A DNA stretch of 64,000 bases, from the NCBI GenBank assembly GCA_009193035.1, contig SWDT01000156.1, positions 120,171 to 184,170 of the forward strand, given 5' to 3'. The notes under the pieces were generated by a model, which did no database searches, was not told the DNA's origin, and saw only the letters and a list, made by a program, of their open reading frames with translations. This stretch comes from Halicephalobus mephisto. Taxonomy: Eukaryota > Nematoda > Chromadorea > Rhabditida > Panagrolaimidae. The translations under genes and the position numbers were made by a program. Below are positions 24,501 through 36,100 of the stretch, in pieces (position 1 is the first letter of the stretch; each line of letters opens with the position of its first letter).

Positions 24501-25711
24501 AAATCATATGTCAAAATTAATAATTTTAAAACATGAAAAAAAAATTAAACTTACTTAATATTGGAATTTCCGGAGAGTTCTATTTTGGAACATGAGGCTG
24601 AAGAAGATTCTGTGAAATCCTTTTCTGGATAAAAAGAAAAAAAATCAATGGAAGAAGCAGGAGACGACGTGTCGCCGATAGTGGATACCGGAATGGTCTC
24701 TTCTGAATTCCTCGAAGGCTTCGTAGAACTACACTGGTCAAATTTGGAGCAAGAAGAACTTGGTGTCAATGACCCATCTGTGCAATTCTGAAAAGTATTT
24801 TAAAAAATTTAAAACAAATTCGACAAAAAACCGCCTACCGACAAATCAATTACGTTAATGGTTTCTTCCTGGGAAATTAAATGAAGCTGTTCTGTCTCCG
24901 TCATGTCTTCCTGATCATCAGTAGGACTTCCAGGTAACCAAAAACTAACACATAGTCAAATTAAAAAACCAAAAAATTAAAAAATTCCGCCGAAATGGTC
25001 CCGACGCGAAATTTCTAGAAATTTTAAAAGCAAAAGTAGGCCAAAATTTTGAATTTCTGTGTTAATTATTTCGTAATTATCTTTTTATTAAAAAGTTGAA
25101 AATGAAGATTTCTACGAAATGGTCATGAGGTGAAATTTTTAAATTTCAGAATTCTTAAATTCAGATGCGAGGCTGTTTCTAGAGGATTCTCGAGGTTTCT
25201 GTAGAATTTCAACGATACTGTTATGAACCTCATATATCAATTTTTCTATAAAATTGTCCTAACGCGAAGTTTCTAGGAATTTTAAAAGCGAAAGTAGTCC
25301 AAAATTTTGAATTTCTATTATTTTGTAATTTTATACAATTTAGTAATTACTCGTATTTTATAAAAATCATATATGAATTTTTCTATAAACTTGTTTCGAC
25401 ATGAAATTTCTGGAAATTTTCAGGAATTAAAACAGCGTGAGAATGACTTCAATTTTGCGCGAATTTCGTAATCAATGTTTTAGAACTATATCCTGTCTGA
25501 ATAAATCTGGAATCTTCTGAATCAGGATATATAGGATGAAAAATCTTCTATCGATTCTCGGAAGTTAAATTTCATATATGAAATCACTGACAGAAATTCA
25601 GAAAAGAACAACGCCAAAGTGCTTCATCGAAACGGATTACTGTGGTTTTTAAAAATTAAAAAATCGTAACCTGTCAAGAATCTCGGAAAATGTCAAAACG
25701 GGTCCGCAAAT
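18553..25711 (-). CDS. gei-1: RhoGAP-START protein, DLC1/GEI-1 type (5' end uncertain)
   Basis: GTPase-activating protein for Rho-family GTPases with a C-terminal lipid-binding START domain. Twelve exons keep phase: 25711-25671, 24944-24839, 24787-24555, 23975-23756, 23056-22966, 22921-22789, 22278-21835, 21036-20444, 19947-19817, 19772-19159, 18892-18722 and 18679-18553. They encode 967 residues. The first two exons are less certain; more may lie upstream. FWLPGSPTDDQ resembles the VPGSPDD linker after the SAM domain of DLC1. Ser-rich linkers follow. The RhoGAP domain is at about 510-700 (GLPFPQFV, DMDGIFRRCGSQKRI with the arginine finger, DLLKQYLRSIPQRLVP). START is at about 730-940 (PVSPQVAFQYITERRTKWD, HNVFLICPHNN, SSDWYSKTFRQLL). 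A SAM domain was not found. Introns hold several repeat families. Confidence 0.85.
18958..19139. mobile_element. MITE of the TACAGTnGAACTTGGAT family, copy 1
   Basis: A 182-base element in the intron between exons 11 and 10 of the RhoGAP gene. Its inverted ends are TACAGTCGAACTTGGATGTA and ACATCCAAGTTCTACTGTA, starting and ending with TA. The internal words TATAGCAGGGG, CTCAGACCGTATGCTATAAC and GTTATAGCGGGGGTA recur in the 48.8 and 49.0 kb copies. Confidence 0.85.
20185..20405. repeat. Two-copy tandem duplication in RhoGAP intron
   Basis: Two almost identical copies of about 115 bases with GTCCAATATCCAT.CCT.GA, TTATATATCGAAATATTATA and ACTAGCACTACAGTAACC. It lies between exons 9 and 8. Confidence 0.85.
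21180..21795. repeat. Tandem repeat, about 120-base unit, in RhoGAP intron
   Basis: Four to five units, the last three very similar, containing AATTTCCCCTCGAGACCGCG, AGGGAGAGATTA, ATATATGGAAATAAGAAATA and CAACCTACAGTATGCCAACT. They fill the intron between exons 8 and 7. Confidence 0.85.
22310..22785. other. AT-rich intron
   Basis: The RhoGAP intron between exons 7 and 6, made of AAATAAAAAAATTAATGAA-type simple repeats. Nothing else seen. Confidence 0.6.
23060..23690. repeat. Duplicated intron block, copy A
   Basis: A block of about 600 bases that recurs at 24985-25590 in the same order: ATGGTCCCGACGCGA, GAATTTCTGTGTTAA, TTATTAAAAAGTTGAAAATG, GAGGCTGTTTCTAGAGGATT, CATATATCAATTTTTCTATA, AACTATATCCTGT and TTTCATATATGAAA. 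Divergence is moderate, mostly small indels. Confidence 0.85.
24130..24540. repeat. Short tandem repeat in RhoGAP intron
   Basis: Repeats of ATCATATATCAAAAAACATA and TTAAAAATCATATGTCAAAA in the intron between exons 4 and 3. Confidence 0.75.
24985..25590. repeat. Duplicated intron block, copy B
   Basis: The second copy of the block at 23060-23690, in the same orientation. It lies in the intron upstream of the exon at 24944. Confidence 0.85.
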
Positions 25712-26231
25712 CTACGTTTACTTTGAAATATAAAAGAAACAAAAAATAAAAAATATCATTCATCAACGATCGATACAAAAAAACAGAAAAAATATGATTC
25801 ATTCATACAACTCAAAACGAAAAATTTTAGATATCAGAAATTGACCTCTTATCAACGCACAGAGTAATCTGCATCCCCGAAGCATTGAAGAAAAATAAAT
25901 TTTTGGCGCGCAGATGTGATATAAAAACCCTACTGACGAAGACAGAGCAGAATTTGAATCGATAGACTTCCGTTTTGAAATTAGGTAACCGTCGGCGATG
26001 ATCAAACTGCGACGGTAGTGAATTAGGTGGTACAATCCTGACTATGAAATTAGAGAAAACCAAATGCTAAGTTGGAACATGGTAGGATTCACAATAAATA
26101 GTTAATCCAAGTTAAATAAAATTTTTATTATACAATTAAAGAATAAAAAGATATGTACCATGACAGAGAAAATAGGATTAAGAGCCTTATCGTTTATCCC
26201 GCAATAAGGCAGGGGATGTTTTATTTATTAG

Positions 26232-26305
26232 TTTCGGTCGGGAATCGAACTCGGGCCTCGCAAACGACGGACACTGATGTTACCCACTGCACTACCAGGA
26301 AAGAA
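26232..26305 (-). ncRNA. tRNA-like sequence, probably degenerate
   Basis: On the minus strand a D-arm-like GGTAGTGCAGTGGGTAAC is followed by a T-arm-like CGAGTTCGATTCCCG at tRNA spacing. The T stem has a mismatch and the acceptor strands do not pair well. A tRNA pseudogene or tRNA-derived SINE head is more likely than a working tRNA. Confidence 0.4.
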
Positions 26306-27147
26306 AACAATATATCTTTCACAATAATTATCAATATCAAATCTTTCACAATAATTATGAATTTCAAATCAATCAAATAAAACTGATCAGAAAATTAAAA
26401 AAATTAAAACCAAAATTTCAAAAGAGAACAAATGACATTCAAAACGATTGATCTAAACTCATACAATTTTGCTGATGAAGTTGGAAAAGTAAGAAATAAA
26501 TGTGACTATCAAGTTGGAATGCAACAAATAATTTGATTTGATCATAAAATATTGATTACAAAATGAAGAAAAAAATACAAAACAATTGTGCATGTCAAGC
26601 TAGAACACAATATGATTCACAACAACCAGCTAATTCAAGTCAATTTGGAACTAATCAAAACAAATTCAAAACGCGAGACCTAGTTCAATAGATAGCCATA
26701 CCATTCAAGCACAAATACAAGTTTGATGTGGTAAGCGATGAACAAAATTGTCGATTTTCAACTTCAAAATCGAATTAAAGTAAGTTTTGATTCAAAAATC
26801 GAGAAAATCAAACTCGAATTTTCCGATTTTCGAAGTAAAATTAGTTCAAAATTTGATTTTGGAATTAGAATTAGTTTAAAATAAATCCTAAAGTTCGACA
26901 ATTTTGATCATGAATATCGCTGCGCGGGCGTGTACTAGACAGAAAAGCCAATAACGCAAGGTTCAAAACTTGAGTCGCGAAAGGAAGAGAGGATTGTCGT
27001 CTTTGTTGAACCAAAACCGTCACCTTGTCAAACGTAGGAAATTCCAAAATGTAAACCATGGCGTTTTTCATATAAAAAGATAAATTTGCAATTATTGTAA
27101 ACTCCAAAAATACTGTTAATTATAAAGGTTTATTAAGGGATGGGACG

Positions 27148-27224
27148 GTTCTTTGGTAGTTCAGTGGTAAGCGTCAGTGACTGTAAACTGAGGAACTCAG
27201 GTTCGATTCCTGAATTTGTCGGGA
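27148..27224 (+). ncRNA. tRNA-like sequence, probably degenerate
   Basis: TTGGTAGTTCAGTGGTAAGC (D arm), an anticodon-like arm TCAGT...ACTGA with loop GACTGTAA, and a perfect T arm TCAGG-TTCGATT-CCTGA. GTA would be the anticodon, but the loop is eight bases and the acceptor stem does not pair. Probably a pseudogene or tRNA-derived repeat. Confidence 0.4.
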
Positions 27225-27739
27225 ATTTAGGTTTATATGAAAACAGAACTTTTACTTTTCGAGTGATATTTAGGAACGGTCGTGAAAGACAAGAGGGACG
27301 GTTTAAAAAGTGGGAAAAAAGGGCATGACTTATTCAAGTGGTTCCGCGCGACAAGTGGAAGTCTGATCTGCCAAACGACAAAACTGGCAGGCATGATAGA
27401 TTACTAAAGAACCATCACATCTGTCTGGTGATCTTCAGCTGTCACAAAAGCCAAAAAAAATTTTTCCTACAATTTGATAAAAAAAACAAAATTTTTGATC
27501 GGCAATTTTCAGAAAAACCAACATTTTCGCTTTCAAAAAATCGTAAAAATTCAAGATCGAAAAAAATTCAAATAAAATTGAAAAATCTAATCCATTTTTA
27601 AATGTTTTGACACTAGTTATTCAACCACTCCAAAAAGTCCTCAAATAAAGCCACGCGATCACTTGTAGCACTTATCTGGAGATTTCAGCTTTAAAAAAAA
27701 TCAATTTTTTCAGAAAAGTAATCCAAAATCAATAATGTT

Positions 27740-28010
27740 AAAAAATTAATTTCTTTTAGAAAATTTAAAATTAACAATATTTTTAAAAAATCAGTTTTTT
27801 TAAATTTAAAATTATTAATATTTTTAAAAAATTAATTTTTTTTAAATTTAAAATTAATTTTAGAAAAAAATAGTTTTTTTTTAAAATTAATTTTTTTTTT
27901 AAATTTAAAATTAGTTTTTTTTTAAATTAATTTTTATTTAAATTTGAAATTAGTTTTTTTTTAAAATTAATTTTTATTTTTTGAAAAATCTGAATGAATA
28001 GTAATATTTT
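27740..28010. repeat. AT-rich simple repeats
   Basis: Short runs of AAATTTAAAATTA and TTTTTTTTAAA with no other signal. Confidence 0.6.
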
Positions 28011-28284
28011 TAAAAAAATAGGAAAATCAAAAACACATGGATATGCACTCGGAAAAAAGTAGTCCTAATTCATATCCACAGCTGTTTTAGCTCAAGCCGG
28101 TTAGTCAATCCCAAAAATCCAGTTCAAGCTTCTCGAATTCGATAAAACCAGAAAATGATATCAAGAGACCAATTTTGAAGCTTCAAGTGAAAAAAGATGG
28201 ATTTTCGGTTTACAAACAAGCCCCAACCCCGGGGTATTTCTGACGGTCATCGTGATTCAATCAATTTCGAATATCCGAAAAAAT

Positions 28285-29070
28285 TTCAAAACAACTTTAT
28301 TCTCAAAAATTTTCTTAATTTTCTAAATTTCAAACATATTTAAAAAATCAAAAAATTTTAAAACAACTTTATTCTCAAAAATTTTCTTAATTTTCTAAAT
28401 TTCAAACATATTTAAAAAATCAAAAAATTTCAAAACAACTTTATTCTCAAAAATTTTCTTAATTTCAAACATATTTAAAAAATCGAAAAATTTTTTATTT
28501 TAAAAATAGCCAGGAAAAAATTATCGTAGATATTTATACTTTAAACAATAAAATTTATAATTATTTTAAATCAAAAAATTATTAAATATTTTCTTATAAA
28601 TTCTAGTTTAAAAATATTTGGAACACTGTAGAATTTTATTTTTAAGAAAAATTTAAAATCCTAGATACTTCGAAAAAACTACAGTAATTCTGAATTTTCC
28701 AAAACTAATTAATTTTACAATTTTCTATAAATTTCAATTCAGATTACTGTAGAATTTTATTTAAAAAAAACTTAAAATTCTAGATACTTCGAAAAAAAAC
28801 TACAGTAATTCTGAATTTTTCAAAATTAATTTTACAATTTCCTATAAATTTCAATTCAGATTACTGTAGAATTTTATTTTAAAAAAATTTAAAATTCTAG
28901 ATACTTCGAAAAAAAAACTACAGTAATTCTGAATTTTTCAAAATTAATTTTACAATTTCCTATAAATTTCAATTCAGATTACTGTAGAATTTTATTTTAA
29001 AAAAATTTAAAATTCTAGATACTTCGAAAAAAAAACTACAGTAATTCTGAATTTTTCGAAACTGATTTAT
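28285..29070. repeat. Two adjacent tandem repeats
   Basis: 28285-28495 has three units of about 80 bases with CAACTTTATTCTCAAAAATT. 28600-29070 has four units of about 117 bases with TTCAGATTACTGTAGAATTT, TCTAGATACTTCGAAAAA and ACTACAGTAATTCTGAATTT; the last three are nearly identical. Confidence 0.85.
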
Positions 29071-29685
29071 TTTCCCAAAAAATTCTCTTGATCGTTCTTT
29101 GTTGGATAATGCATTTTTTATTTTCGACCATCTGCCTCTATAAATAAATATTAAAATTAATCTTTATTAAATAAATCTTATTTTCTGCAAATTTTAAAAT
29201 AACTCCAAATCCGACCATGTACCCTTTATCCATTATAAAAAATACCAAAAAATAAAACATTTTCTATTTTTTATTATAAAAATTTAGAAACACAACGGGA
29301 GCATTGCGATTTCGGGATCACAAAGTTATAGGATTTCAATCCTGAAAGTGAAAGTTGTGAAATTTATGCATCTCAGAGAAACCAGACTAGATTCTTGAGA
29401 AATAACAATTTTTAAAATTCTAATTAAAACCCCAAAGTACCCTTAAAACTAAAAATTTTAAAAATCTGAAGCAAAACATCGATGACTTTGGAAAAATGTC
29501 AAAAATTGCAGCTAGGATTCATACCTAATCCTTACCAGAAACGAATGCAAAGATGAGCAAGACATTCGAGCAATAAACAGACAGACAGTCGATGTTAATG
29601 ACACAATTGGAATGGTATGGAAGCATAATATTAGAAATTTTTTGAGTAGAAAAAAAAATAAGTTCAATATTAAACTATCGTTAAT

Positions 29686-30629
29686 TTACGCCGTCATACC
29701 GCGCACTTGGCCAGTTCTTCTAGCTTCATCGAGATCACGTTGGGCCTTTTCTTCTATAGCTCGTATGTCATCCATATTCAATTCAATCCAATTATCAATC
29801 CAGCAGAAGACTTCTCGATGGAATTTAGAGAAAAGTCGAGGATATTGCTGAAATTATTCTTCCAAAACAAACTAAAAACCCAAAATTACCTTATGAGCAA
29901 AAGATTCCACAAGAGTTTGAAGTCCAAACCAACGAAAATGAACAGTAACCAATTTGTAAGCACACATAACTGGTTCTGATGTTTTCTTCCAATTAGGTTG
30001 AAGTCTTCCTCTTCCTGTTTTTTTGGACAAAAATAATGTCGGAGATGTTTCTGGTTTTATATCGGCAGCACTCAGATACTCATTGTCGTTGGCAATGTCG
30101 ATATGAACCACTTCTCGTTTAGATAGGACATCCGGAGGCAAATTATGGGCGTTCTCTGTTGTACCACAATCTGGTAGATGGATTGTTTCAATTTTAACAA
30201 AGAAATTATCCTTCATGTAATCAGGATTTGTCAAAACGGTTCTACAATAAGGATAAGCGTTCCAGGCTTCCTCATGAATTGCCAGAGATCCTTTTGGAGC
30301 AATTTTCTTCAATAATGCTGGTACTTTTCTAAAAATTACTTTGCAAATCACACTTGAAATTTAAAAACTCACGATTGTAAATGATAAATTTTATGTGTAT
30401 ACTGTCCCGTACTGTATTTACCATCCAGTAAAGGAACACCGGAAAACGGCTCATTTCTCAGTACTTCGACGCCCTCTCCACCACCAGTTTCTGCTTTCGA
30501 AGCTTCAGCAACAGACCACAGTTGACCGACTTGGTACTCTTCCACTGTCAATGGAAGAACAACTCGACTGAAGAAAAGCCATAATTACATAATTGAATAA
30601 AAAATAACATACTATTCTTTGATTATCAT
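29686..30629 (-). CDS. Class I phosphatidylinositol transfer protein
   Basis: Soluble lipid-exchange protein that moves phosphatidylinositol and phosphatidylcholine between membranes. Exons 30629-30613, 30567-30373, 30328-29890 and 29847-29686 join in phase to 270 residues, the usual length of animal PITP-alpha/beta. Diagnostic motifs: [73 protein letters not shown] and [17 protein letters not shown]. The C-terminal helix reads [20 protein letters not shown], then [16 protein letters not shown]. The first exon carries only five and two-thirds codons. A trans-splice-type acceptor (TTCTATTTCAG) lies 68 bases upstream of the ATG. The gene follows NDUFB10 on the same strand, stop to start 239 bases, as in a nematode operon. 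Confidence 0.95.
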
Positions 30630-30696
30630 CTTTCTGTCTTCAAAATCGGCCTATTCGACTCCCAATGAGCTGCGTACCGCAAGAAAGAGGAAAACA

Positions 30697-30712
30697 ACTG
30701 AAATAGAATCAA
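30697..30712 (-). promoter_or_regulatory. Probable trans-splice acceptor for PITP
   Basis: Minus-strand ATTGATTCTATTTCAG lies between the NDUFB10 stop and the PITP ATG, 68 bases before the ATG. There is no upstream exon for PITP, so the site is best explained as a spliced-leader acceptor. Confidence 0.5.
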
Positions 30713-30868
30713 TAAAAATGAAAAATTATGATTCACATTAGCGAAAAATAAAAATAATACGTGGCATATAGACCACTAAAGTAGCGAAAAAATAAGAAAG
30801 ATGTTTTATCCATCAATAGCCTAGGTTCAAACCCTAAAAGGTCGGAAAATTTAACAAAAGTAGCAGCA

Positions 30869-31715
30869 TCAGATGACTTTGAAGGTGGACTTCTTGCCTT
30901 GTTCTTTGTCAAATTCAGGATCTTTTGAAACTTGCTTATAGTACTGCCAATCCTTCGAGAGTGGTTTGTCGCCTTCCATCGGGGCCTTGGATGGGAAATA
31001 TTCATAAGGCGGCTCGTAGCCCTTTTTGTCCTGGAACCACATTCCTTTCTTCCAGAAGGCGTAATCCAATTCTCCTTGAAGAAGCTTCTCCTTGTGTTTA
31101 TCATAGGCATCCTTACGTTCGGTCATGATTTCAGGATGACGACGTTCCCAAATCATACGGTGCTTCTGCTTCATATACACATCACGGACATCGGCTTCGG
31201 AGTTCATCTCACCGTATTTGATAAAGTAATTCAGTTCTGCTTCTTCCATGTCTTCGATAGCCTCGGCACAGTTAAACAAATTAGATTGATGATAAGTCAT
31301 ACAACGATCAGTTCGATCGCGAAGAATTTGAAGAATATGATAATCAACAAGCTTGTCCAGACGATATTGTTCGTTTGCTTCAAAGAAACACGTCTGAAAA
31401 AATAAAAAATCACATAAGTTATGTTTCAAAACAAACCTGGTCGTTTACGCCGCATTGATCAATTTCTGGAACCCGTGTCAGACGACGTTGATAATAAGGC
31501 ATTTTGAATCTGTCATGAAGGGGTTCAACAACATTCTCACGGAACCAGGTAGCGGGAAAATCGAAAAATCGATGAGCAAAGTACCGGACAGTGGGAAAAA
31601 TACCGCCTTCGGCGTCAAGTTTGCGGACTTTCCAGAAAGCTTCCCATTCTTTGCGGTCTTGAAGACGACGACGTTGAACTATCGTCAAACCGTCGTTTTC
31701 CTCAGGTTGTACCAT
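30869..31715 (-). CDS. NADH:ubiquinone oxidoreductase subunit NDUFB10 (PDSW)
   Basis: Accessory subunit of mitochondrial complex I on the intermembrane-space side. Exons 31715-31437 and 31393-30869, separated by a 43-base intron, give 267 residues. The four conserved cysteines are visible as QCGVNDQTC and, after DRTDR, CMTYHQSNLFNC; these correspond to the disulfide-forming cysteines of human NDUFB10. Other family features: FWKVRKLDAEGG, ENVVEPLHDRF and a charged C-terminus (WFQDKKGYEPPYEYFP). It is longer than the human protein (about 172 residues) because of N- and C-terminal extensions. A GTAG acceptor 15 bases before the ATG suggests trans-splicing. Probably first gene of an operon with PITP. 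Confidence 0.93.
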
Positions 31716-31739
31716 GTGGAAACTTGAATCCTACAAAAA

Positions 31740-33129
31740 ATAAAAAATAAAAAATTATTGTACACGTTACAGAAAATTCGATATATAAAATTTGATTAAA
31801 ATACTTTTTAGAGGTTAAAACAAGTTATGTTTAATTTAAATTAAAATAGAAAAACTAGATTTTCAGGAAACTAGACATAAATTGATCAGGATAATGATAA
31901 AAATAAAAATTAAGAAAACGATTCCAGACGAGAGGAAGCTCGAGCGTTGTCTGAGACGTAACGCCAACGTCGGTCCAACTAGCGTCCGTCCGACTCCTAA
32001 AGCCCAGCTATCGATTTTTCAAAATTCGAAATGTAAGGTTACTAAGGAAAAAATACAATCTTACTGTTATTGTAGAAATTACAAGTAATTATAGTCAGTA
32101 AATTATCTCAAAGAACTTTTTTCCAAAAACTTTGAATTTTGTTTGGTTTGAAAGATTAGACCGGATTTTGGGATACTTTACAGGTTTCCCTCAGATTACG
32201 AAATATTCTGAAAATTTTTGAAAAAATATTCGAAATTTTGGGATTTAGTAGATTCTGGAGGATTCTAGAAGTTGATAGAACTGTTTTGGAAGATTTATAA
32301 AATTCTAGAAGATTCTAGGTTCTGGAAGATTCTGAAAATTCTTTTCAGATTACGAAATATTCTGAAAATTTTTGAAAAAATATTTGAAATTTTGGGATTT
32401 ATACAATTCTAAAGGATTCTAAATATTTCCAGACCTTTCTGGATTCTAGAAGATTCTGAAAATTCTTTTCAAATTACGAAATATTTTAAAACTTTTTAGG
32501 AAAATGTTAAATATGTTGGAATTTGTTCAATTCTGAAAGATTCTAGAAAAATTTAAGTTTTTGTGGAATAATGGAAGAATTAAGAAGCTTCCATGAAATT
32601 TTTTGAACGTTTTAGAAAGGTCTACAAAATTCTGGAAGATTGTAAAAGCTTCTATGGTATTTTTAAAAGTTACAAGACCTTCCATGAGATAACCGATGAA
32701 TTCAGAAAACTTCAGAATCATCTACTAGATTTCCAAAGTTCTTACAATTTTTAAAACTTATTTAAAAGCTTCCGAAGTTTTTGAAAATTCTAAAATTTTC
32801 AATAAAAACCAATTATTTAAAATTTTTTAATAAAATTATTAAATATTTTTAAATTTTCTATAAAAATTTCAATTATTTAAAATTTTTTAATAAAATTGTC
32901 AAATATTTTTAAATTTTTAATAAAAATTTCGAAAATGCCATAATTTTCCACAAAATCCCTCAATAAATTTTTCAAAAATTCTAGAACCTTCGAAAACCTC
33001 TAATTTCTCTTAAAATACCAATAATCAAATTAATGATTAAATAAAAAAAGAAAATTAAATTTTGTCGAAAAATTAAAACTTTATTTTTCAATTTTTACCC
33101 GTTAAAAATTTTCGGCGAGATTCGGTTTT
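31740..33129. promoter_or_regulatory. Region between PEBP-like and NDUFB10 genes
   Basis: 31860-32090 is GC-richer (GACGAGAGGAAGCTCGAGCG, GTCTGAGACGTAACGCC) and probably holds the NDUFB10 promoter. 32150-32780 is a diverged repeat of ATTCTAGAAGATTCTGAAAA and TTCAGATTACGAAATATTCT words. The remainder is AT-rich with no gene seen. Confidence 0.45.
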
Positions 33130-36100
33130 TTAAATACACAAAAAAATAATAAAATTTGAAAGAATAATTAACCACTGGATAGAATTAGATCTTGCAAAAG
33201 ACAATTTGGCACAATCGATGTTGGTTTGTCTGATCATTTCGCAAATTGTCTGCATTTCGAGTCGTTTTTTTTCGTCTTTTTTCTTGATTAATTTTCCAAA
33301 TGAATCATCTAGTACTTCTGTATATCCATTTTTACGTGGAGAAGTCCCCTTGGCTACGGTAGTGTTGAAAGTTTCCATTTTTTTCAATTGTCTGGAAGCT
33401 TCGTAGATGTCGTAGCAGATTTTGAACCACGAAGTCGAAGAAAGCATCAACCGATGGAAGGCTTTGAATTGGTCAATGGCGAAATCAGTTCTGAAATGCA
33501 AAATATTCAAAAATTACTATAATAAATGCTAAAAATAAATTTAATTTTTATAATAATATGGATTTTAATTTTTTGAATTGGCGCGCAGAGGACGAGAGAG
33601 GTGTAGAAATGGAAAAAATGACCAATCTTGGAAATCAGGGAACTTTCTACAAAAATCGACTCGCACCGTCCTCTTTCTCTTTCCTTTTCTTTACTCTCTC
33701 TCTTTTTTTTCTTTTTTACCTAAATTTCTACTTTTTCTTCCAAATTTCGCGTCAAGATCCTGAAAGTAACTTTCATTTCTAACTTTCAAAACAATATTAT
33801 GATTTTCTTGTAATTTTTTACAATTTTAGACTTTCCATGTCACATGGGCAAGATCTGTAAAAATAAAGAAATTTGTTAATTTTTCGCTGAAATTAACTCT
33901 TTTTTTCCTATCCCAATTTTAAAACTTCCCATACAATCCTAATAATTTCGTAATAAAGTGTATTTCTGGTGTCCGTAATATTATGATTATTTTTTACCTG
34001 TATATGCAGTGTTCGTCACATGTAGAACTCCTCAGAGCATGGTCGCTGTTGTAATGTTCACTGATTTCTGAAATTGAGGAGCTTCTAGGTTGACGGAATA
34101 GCATCATAACGACAAAAAGACAATCATTAGGCTTATCGGGAAGCGGGGGCAGGTACTTGGCGATGGTCAGACTGTCCTTTATGATGTCTCCTGGGGCCAG
34201 ATAATCCGCAGGGATATCAGAAACAAGCCAGTGAAGGTAAGATTTCTTAGGATCAAACATGACCAAAGTAAACCGATCTTCTTTTGACACGATGTAATCT
34301 CTCTGGGACCTTTGGTAGTTGTCCTCCATCTGCTGAACGGACCTCAAGGAAGTCACTTTCGGAGGAGATAATACAGCAATTGACGGCAGTTGGGCGTCAG
34401 CAATGGGGTCGGCGTAGACTTCTGATTCCCTGAAGGAGATTAATTTGATGACGAAGACGGTAATTAAGCTTACTCAAGTTCGACGTTGGAGCAGCAGACT
34501 TGAGCCCGGAATTCTGGCTGTCTGAAGCTGACAGTCATCATGGCATCCATTTCATTGAGAGGAAACGATTCAACAAAGGACCATCGTTGATCACTAAGCA
34601 ATTCTAAAAAATTAAATTTAAATCAAAATCGAAAATTATCTGACACGAATTTTTGAAATTTTCTGAAAACTTCAAAAATTCATATTTTTGAACAATTTCA
34701 AAATTTTGAATTCTGGAAGATTTTAAAAATTTTCAAGAAATTCTGGGAAATTTTAGAATTATTAAAAATTTCAAATTTCCTTACTAGACTGTAAATGACT
34801 TCAGAATCTTATTAGAATTCTAAAAAACTCCAGAATCCATGAAATCTTTGAAGATTAGAAAAGTCCCTATTGGATTCTAGATGGCTTCAGAATTTTCCAT
34901 GATATTTTAGGAAATTTCAGAAGTTTCCATTGGATTCTGGAGAATTTTAAAAAGTTCTGCAAAATTTTTGAGAATTTTAAAATTTCGTGACAAAATTTAG
35001 TTTCTAATATATTTAAAAATTCTAAAATCTTTGTGCTGAGACAGAAACTACTAAAAAGAGGGCACCCGAAGAGATAGCCTGAATATCAGGGACCGTGGGG
35101 TACTGTAGGACATGAGAAGACTTGGTTATACTGTGATGAAACTTGGTATGTAGATGTAAAAATAAAAAACTAAACTAAAAAGAAAAGACCCAAAAAGATA
35201 GCCTGAATATCAGGGACCGTGGGGTACTGTAGGACATGAGAAAACTCAGTTGTCTTTTGTATGTGTGAGATATAATATAAATATCTTCTGTGTCTTATTG
35301 TTTAAGTAAAGATTAGTGATATTCTTCTTATTTCCATCTTAATGATGTTGAAATTTTAATTTTTTAAAATACATACTCCTCTGGATTAAATAATGACAGT
35401 TGTCCGCGGTATCCCGCACCCTAGCCTTCTCGATCGCGTAAGGATCGGCCCCGACGACCACCCAGTTCAGACCGATTAATCCTAAAATTCTTAAAAATAA
35501 AAATTTCACAATCAAAATTCTACCGTTTTCAAGTCCATGTTTGATCATGAACTCGGTCAAGTCGAAGGGGGCTTCTGGATGTCTTCTGAAGCTTCTGTGA
35601 CTGTACGTTATTCCTGGATTCGGACGAAAAACCAAAACTGCCAATGGGGTCGGCATACCGTACCTAAAGTTGTTCACTGGTTTGTATTTGTAGATGACTT
35701 CTGTATCTCGTGGAAATTTAATTGAAAGAAATTTTAATTTTCCAAATCCGACATCCACCATGATCAAAATTAAAGAATCGTTTTTATCCATTTCTGGCCA
35801 GTAAATCTCAGGTTCGTTCTTGATCAGATATGGATCCACTGGTTCCATTTCCGGATCCGCTTCGATCGTAGGGTTCTCAGGAGTGATGACGTAATCATGT
35901 CCACAGGCATGGTAACTTCCTGGAGAAGTCTTAAAAGTAACTCTCGGAAAAATCTTAAGATTCTGAAGATAAGCCGAAGCAAAAGTTTTCACTCTAAACA
36001 ACCGGCTTCCGATGCTGCTGAATCCGACTAAATCACTTGGATTGTAGCATTTTATCGGATTTTGCTGAAAATAAGTTTTAAAATTTAAAATGTCTAAAAT

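Larger units (their letters stand above)
25720..29680. other. Long region without a supported protein gene
   Basis: It separates the RhoGAP gene (5' side) from the PITP stop codon. It contains two tRNA-like sequences and AT-rich tandem repeats, listed separately. GC-balanced islands at about 25800-26065 and 26870-27110 have open minus-strand frames but no recognisable protein. Either could hold further 5' exons of the RhoGAP gene; I could not join them in phase. Confidence 0.4.

Noticed and set aside
33558..33782. Open frame NWRAEDERGVEMEK, also seen at 37.5, 41.0 and 55.4 kb
   Set aside because: Frame through dispersed repeat R1; it varies by indels in the CT/GA tract and has no conserved end.
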